From Legionellales bacterium UBA5158 (GTDB lineage Bacteria > Pseudomonadota > Gammaproteobacteria > DSM-16500): a stretch of 19,054 bases of DNA. A model generated the notes under the pieces. It saw only the letters and a program-made list of their open reading frames with translations. It was not told the origin of the DNA and did no database searches. Both the position numbers and the translations under genes were made by a program. How positions within the stretch are numbered: position 1 is the first letter of the stretch; each line of letters opens with the position of its first letter. The stretch spans positions 1 to 19,054 of the forward strand of contig DHXK01000239.1 in NCBI GenBank assembly GCA_002413665.1. Direction: 5' to 3'. Shown here in pieces: positions 15,867-19,054 of the stretch.

Positions 15867-16489
15867 GAAGAAGTTGCTATCGAGCTAAATATAAAATTAA
15901 AATCATCCGCGGCCGGAAGATGAAACGTTATTAAAATTAGGCCAAAATTCCTATTTAATTTTTAGTCATAGCTTTTTAAAACTTGGTCAAGATGTTGCGA
16001 GAGGTAGCATGAATAAATCTACCGAGGCTAGTAGTTGCTATCCTGCCAATTATGATTTTAATAATAAGCAGCTTGGTGAATTTAATTTAAATAAATGCAA
16101 AAAAATATATAATAATTTAATTAAAAATAATGATATCGAAAAAGATTTAATTCCTTATCTCAATCAAAAATTTATTGTGTATACAGGTATTTATTATATT
16201 TTTCATTTTTTTAATGTTGATAGCACGCAAGATCAAGGCTTATTAGAATGGCGCATGCAATCTATCTGCACAGAGACTTGGCGTCAATTACAAAAAGATT
16301 ACCCAACAGAATCACTTTCGTATCTTTTTTCTTATTGTGCGAATGGTGTATTTCGTGATGCATTATTATTTAATACTTTATCATTTAAATAATAATTTTC
16401 AAGTTCTACATAAAATAAATAATACTGAAATTGATTGGACATTAGGTGAAGTCCTTTATGATTTCACCCAAGTGGTGCCAGATAATTGA
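15867..16489 (+). pseudogene. C-terminal remnant of a GDA1/CD39-family NTPDase (apyrase), two frameshifts
   Basis: Three registers joined in order give the C-terminal part of an ecto-nucleoside triphosphate diphosphohydrolase. In the first (to about 15906), EEVAIELN matches the strand after the GGAST(E/Q) apyrase region. In the second (15901-16392), NSYLIFSHSFLKLGQDVARG matches the family's Y-x-VYTHSFLxYGxDxA, followed by an EWRMQSICTETW stretch and YCANGVFRDALLFNTLSF. In the third (to TGA 16487-16489), HKINNTEIDWTLGEVLYDF matches the apyrase region GWTLGYML near the C-terminus of CD39. WTLG is at 16436-16447. The N-terminal catalytic apyrase regions, including the DxGSxxTR phosphate loop, are absent, so no active enzyme can be made. 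NTPDases are rare in bacteria and known as virulence factors in Legionella. The family call is confident from motif order; the decay is directly visible. Confidence 0.75.
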
Positions 16490-16507
16490 AAATTCTAAAT
16501 CACTGCA

Positions 16508-17284
16508 CTAATTTAACGTATTACGAACATCCATTAAAACTTGATCAAACGAATCTACGCGTATTAAACCCATTCTAGGAAACTCTAAGTCTATAATCAT
16601 ATATATAATAAAGGCTGTAATGCCTATATAAATAAAATTATAGATAGAATCTCGAACTTTCTTTTCTACCGTAGCATAACCCGATAAAAATGAACTTAAC
16701 ATTGCTAATCCTAATAAAAGTTCAAATACAATGGCAGGTGGATGAACTTGTGTAATAGCAATTCCAGTGTTTTCAGTTTCAAACATAGTAGTAATAGCAG
16801 GAATAAGTAGTTGGGTAACTGTTTGATCGTTTGTTATTTTGCACGCTGCTAAGACTTGATTCCAGATTTTACCCTGAAGTTGCTTAGATTTTCTTAACTC
16901 TCTATAAACTGCATTGAAATTTGGGATATCTTTGTAAGCACTCAAGCGTGTATCGACATATAGTCGGAAGTTGTTGCGCAAATCAGGTGTTGCACTTGGT
17001 GTTAGAAGATCCAACATTAAATAAGCAGTTTCTACTACATTAGCTTCTTCAACAATATGCGTTTTACGAGCTTCAAATCGCTCATAAGCACCACTAAAAG
17101 TAAAGGCAACCATCAATCCTAATAATCCAAAAATCGCGCCCTCAACTACATTTATCGTTTCTATCTTACCTAGCGAATGTCGCTCCACTTGCCATTTAGC
17201 AAATCGTCTACCCATTGCTACACTAAATAAGAGCAGCGAAAATAATAAAGAAAAAATTAAAACTGCAATAAATATATGGAACAT
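16508..17284 (-). CDS. DUF4239-type integral membrane protein (bestrophin-like)
   Basis: The frame could begin at a TTG at 17302, but the ATG at 17284 is preferred: it has GGAGAG about 10 bases upstream and starts directly with a membrane helix, giving 258 residues. Four membrane segments are visible: 1-23, about 46-64 (GAIFGLLGLMVAFTFSGAYERF), 183-203 (PPAIVFELLLGLAMLSSFLSG) and 214-231. A soluble helical domain of about 115 residues lies between the second and third. The conserved family features are FSGAYERFEARK after the second helix, a loop with VEEANVVETAYLMLD, and the C-terminal DLEFPRMGLIRVD. The function of the family is not established; a channel-like or stress-related role has been suggested from bestrophin resemblance. 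It converges on the NTPDase remnant 18 bases away and appears monocistronic. Confidence 0.85.
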   Translation of the reverse strand: MFHIFIAVLIFSLLFSLLLFSVAMGRRFAKWQVERHSLGKIETINVVEGAIFGLLGLMVAFTFSGAYERFEARKTHIVEEANVVETAYLMLDLLTPSATPDLRNNFRLYVDTRLSAYKDIPNFNAVYRELRKSKQLQGKIWNQVLAACKITNDQTVTQLLIPAITTMFETENTGIAITQVHPPAIVFELLLGLAMLSSFLSGYATVEKKVRDSIYNFIYIGITAFIIYMIIDLEFPRMGLIRVDSFDQVLMDVRNTLN

Positions 17285-17447
17285 AATATTCTTACTCTCC
17301 AAAAAGTAACTAATATTTTAATTAGAGAGGGTCATCACAATGCAATATCGATCTCTAAAATTAAAATAAATATTGTTAGCTAACTTTTTCAACTAAAAAA
17401 TTATTATAGCAGTTTTGTTTGTTACCGATATGGAGCCAGGGGTGAAT

Positions 17448-17519
17448 ATGCTAGAGAGATTGAGTGAAAATTGCACAGGCTGCTTTCAAAAATATTCAAA
17501 AAGAGTAAAAAAAAGTTGA
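17448..17519 (+). CDS. Possible 23-residue micro-ORF with CxxC and basic tail
   Basis: ATG at 17448 is preceded by AGGGGTGA, a good ribosome-binding site about 5 bases away. This stands out because gene starts here often have weaker sites. The peptide is MLERLSENCTGCFQKYSKRV plus KKS: a CxxC pair followed by a lysine/arginine-rich tail. The stop is 2 bases before a 12-bp hairpin. An in-frame upstream ATG at 17430 has no such site. The ORF is so short that chance remains the default explanation. Confidence 0.22.
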   Translation: MLERLSENCTGCFQKYSKRVKKS

Positions 17520-17521
17520 GC

Positions 17522-17550
17522 CTCAAAATACTTTAAATAAGTGTTTTGAG
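17522..17550 (-). terminator. 12-bp stem-loop followed on the minus strand by a T8 run
   Basis: CTCAAAATACTT, loop TAAAT, then AAGTGTTTTGAG: twelve pairs, one of them G-T. Reading the minus strand, the stem is followed within about 8 bases by TTTTTTTT, the form of an intrinsic terminator. No annotated gene is transcribed toward it on that strand, because the DUF4239 gene starts 240 bases beyond it and the glycosyltransferase points away. It would therefore end a short RNA arising at about 17560-17690, stop antisense transcription, or act in the DUF4239 leader if the promoter lies further upstream. Confidence 0.45.
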
Positions 17551-17693
17551 AGGTTATAGAAACTTATTGTAGTATGCGGTTGCTCAGTTATGTATGTTTA
17601 AAATATAAGCATAAATAATTTTTTACTGCTTGATATTACTGACTAAATATCCAAGAATGTATAACCAGGGTTTTTTTTTAATGGAATTGAAGC

Positions 17694-18707
17694 ATGCGGA
17701 TTTTGGTAGTTACATATGCTACTCGGCATACTAACAGCATGGGTGTTGGACGTTACTATAATCAAGTTGCAGATATCCTCGAAAAAGAGGGGCATGAGTT
17801 AATCTTCTTTAATCATCCAAATCCACTTAAACTTGAAAGAATTACACTTAAAAATACATTAATTCCTATTTTCTCAGGTATGACTTCAAAACGTTTTGGG
17901 GAAGTTTATGAATCTATTAAACCTGATGCCGTTCACATTCAGTCCGAAGTAGGGCTTGGTATTTCTGCTCGTCGTTATTGTGTTGAAAATAACATTCCTT
18001 ACTCCAGTTCTTATCACACGAATTGGGATATTGGGATGAAACATTGGGCTTATTTACCCTCAGCACTTGTGTGGACTTACCTACGCTGGTTTTTCAAGCC
18101 TTCTAGTCTAATTCACGCGTGTTCACCTAGGGTCAAAAAACTTTTGCATGGTAAAGGCATTACCAACAACATTGAGGTATTTTCTCTAGGCGTAGATATA
18201 GAAAAATTTTATTATGATCCTGATCCATCTCTATTGCTTAATTATCCGCGACCTTACTTTATGGCCTTATCTCGTATTGCGAAAGAAAAAAACTTAGAAG
18301 CTTTTTTAAATCTAGATCTTCCAGGAACCAAATTTATCATTGGGGATGGGCCACATAAAAAATATTTAGAAAAAAAGTATAATGAAAAAACAGTTTTTTT
18401 ACCATATGAAAATGTTCGTGCCATTTTAAGTATTGGTGATGTTTGTGTGTCCCCGTCGCTCTTTGATACATTTGGTTTAACCAATTTAGAAGCTTTAGCA
18501 TGTGGACTTCCTATTGCTGCATTTCCAGTCATGGGCCCAATTGATATTCTTGAAGAAGGAATCAGTGGGTTTACTTCGGAGAATTTAAAAGAAGCGGCAC
18601 TAGCTTGTTTAGCTTTAAAAAAAGAAGATTGTATAAAACGCGCTGCACAATATTCATGGAAACATACCGCCGAGGAATTTTTAAAATATCAAACTATTTT
18701 AACATAA
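17694..18707 (+). CDS. GT4-family glycosyltransferase, GDP-mannose-dependent alpha-mannosyltransferase-like
   Basis: The 337-residue GT-B enzyme resembles the MgtA/PimB group of retaining mannosyltransferases, which add mannose (or a related hexose) to lipids or glycans at the inner membrane. The N-terminal Rossmann strand is MRILVVTYATR, with MGVGRYYNQVADIL at 16-29 near the acceptor/donor site. HIQSEVGLG and SYHTNWD (107-112 region) are typical of the subfamily. The C-terminal donor domain has ALSRIAKEKNLE (191-202), GDGP (217-220) and the signature SLFDTFGLTNLEALACGLP at 255-272. The usual EX7E appears as Asp258...Glu266, as is common in this branch. VMGPIDIL then follows. No membrane helix is seen. 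A GGAA lies 8 bases upstream of the ATG. It is a single gene; the acceptor is unknown. Confidence 0.9.
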   Translation: MRILVVTYATRHTNSMGVGRYYNQVADILEKEGHELIFFNHPNPLKLERITLKNTLIPIFSGMTSKRFGEVYESIKPDAVHIQSEVGLGISARRYCVENNIPYSSSYHTNWDIGMKHWAYLPSALVWTYLRWFFKPSSLIHACSPRVKKLLHGKGITNNIEVFSLGVDIEKFYYDPDPSLLLNYPRPYFMALSRIAKEKNLEAFLNLDLPGTKFIIGDGPHKKYLEKKYNEKTVFLPYENVRAILSIGDVCVSPSLFDTFGLTNLEALACGLPIAAFPVMGPIDILEEGISGFTSENLKEAALACLALKKEDCIKRAAQYSWKHTAEEFLKYQTILT

Positions 18708-18794
18708 AATATTTTATTATAAATAAATTGTGATCTTGCATTTGCCTCTATTGCTTAGCCTCAAAAATTACTTCTAAGAAGAACCGCATGAATA

Positions 18795-18809
18795 ACTCCG
18801 TGTCGGAGT
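18795..18809. terminator. Short stem-loop downstream of the glycosyltransferase gene
   Basis: ACTCCG, TGT, CGGAGT forms a 6-bp GC-containing stem about 90 bases after the glycosyltransferase stop codon. No T-run follows, so intrinsic termination is doubtful. The rest of the 260-bp gap up to the next gene is AT-rich; apart from the AT-only palindrome ATAAAATATTTTAT over the stop codon, I see nothing else in it. Confidence 0.25.
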
Positions 18810-18969
18810 CGAGCTTCAATTTGGATGCAACAATGACTTAATGTTAGATATCTTAAATTCTACGTATTGATTAATAATAACTTTTTATAACTGAGGTACT
18901 TTAGCTAAAATTTAATTTCATGATTTTTAGTCTATACTATAAGTAGAAATAGTATTCTGAGGATAGCGT

Positions 18970-19054
18970 ATGAGTTTTTCGCATGTAAACCCATCTCCGA
19001 ATGAAGATAAGTTATTGAATCCTGGTCAAATTCGGTTGATTAAACTTGTATTAA
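18970..19054 (+). CDS. Start of an unidentified gene, truncated by the window edge
   Basis: ATG at 18970 has a GAGG ribosome-binding site 7 bases upstream, and the frame stays open for 28 codons to the end of the window: MSFSHVNPSPNEDKLLNPGQ, then IRLIKLVL. A TATACT hexamer about 32 bases upstream of the ATG could be its -10 box. The N-terminus is polar with no signal peptide. Too little is present to name the protein. Confidence 0.6.
   Translation, partial: MSFSHVNPSPNEDKLLNPGQIRLIKLVL

Larger units (their letters stand above)
17303..17693. other. Divergent intergenic spacer between DUF4239 and glycosyltransferase genes
   Basis: About 400 AT-rich bases lie between two divergent genes. They hold promoters for both, although I can point only to weak candidates (TTGCTC at about 17580 and TATAAG 18 bases later for the glycosyltransferase). 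Also present are a possible 23-codon micro-ORF at 17448-17519 and a strong stem-loop at 17522-17550, described separately. A T9 run lies just before the glycosyltransferase ribosome-binding site. Confidence 0.4.

Noticed and set aside
17285..17302. TTG start at 17302 for the DUF4239 protein
   Set aside because: No ribosome-binding site precedes it, and the GGAGAG inside this extension fits the ATG at 17284.
18254..18532. 92-codon minus-strand frame
   Set aside because: It is a shadow of the glycosyltransferase donor-binding domain.
18706..18719. AT-only palindrome at the end of the glycosyltransferase gene
   Set aside because: ATAAAATATTTTAT is too weak for a terminator stem and is expected by chance in this DNA.
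1..19054. tRNA genes, CRISPR array, intact insertion sequence or attachment site
   Set aside because: I saw no cloverleaf-like sequence, no regularly spaced direct repeats and no transposase or integrase motifs when reading the gaps and frames by eye.

Overview
The window looks like an accessory region of an AT-rich, Gram-negative gammaproteobacterium with host-associated features. The Gram-negative assignment rests on a two-partner secretion system whose Omp85-type pore must sit in an outer membrane. A Legionellales-like host (Legionella, Coxiella or Berkiella relatives) is my inference. It rests on the AT-rich code, a large Sel1-like repeat protein, a PARG-like ADP-ribose hydrolase with an unrecognised partner, and the remains of a eukaryote-type ecto-NTPDase. 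No marker gene in the window fixes the taxon.

Layout, left to right. A large Sel1/TPR-like helical repeat protein is cut by the left edge and meets, tail to tail, a minus-strand scrap of tandem Ig-like domains (2821-3303). Next is a divergent two-partner secretion pair: tpsB on the minus strand (3510-5249) and tpsA on the plus strand (5391-8378), about 140 bp apart. TpsA is short for its family and its only cysteine is its last residue. Then a two-gene minus-strand operon with a 4-base ATGA overlap runs from 11441 to 8440: an unrecognised 457-residue protein, then a 543-residue protein with an N-terminal microbial-type PARG domain. Minus-strand genes follow for an exported deaminase-fold protein (11787-12740) and a secreted multidomain protein ending in a DUF3494 ice-binding-like domain (12972-14681).

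From about 14.8 to 16.5 kb the DNA is decayed. A minus-strand C-terminal fragment has no start. Then a plus-strand series of overlapping frames spells the C-terminal part of a GDA1/CD39 NTPDase joined to an unrelated N-terminal sequence. After this come a DUF4239-type membrane protein (minus), a roughly 410-bp spacer with a strong hairpin and a possible micro-ORF, a GT4 mannosyltransferase-like gene (plus), and the first 28 codons of a gene cut by the right edge.

The intact genes mostly concern the cell surface and export (TpsA/TpsB, DUF3494 protein, exported deaminase, membrane protein, glycosyltransferase) or possible host-directed activities (Sel1 repeats, PARG pair). The best candidate for an undescribed system is the translationally coupled 457-residue protein plus PARG-like hydrolase. 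I saw no tRNA, rRNA, intact insertion sequence or CRISPR array.
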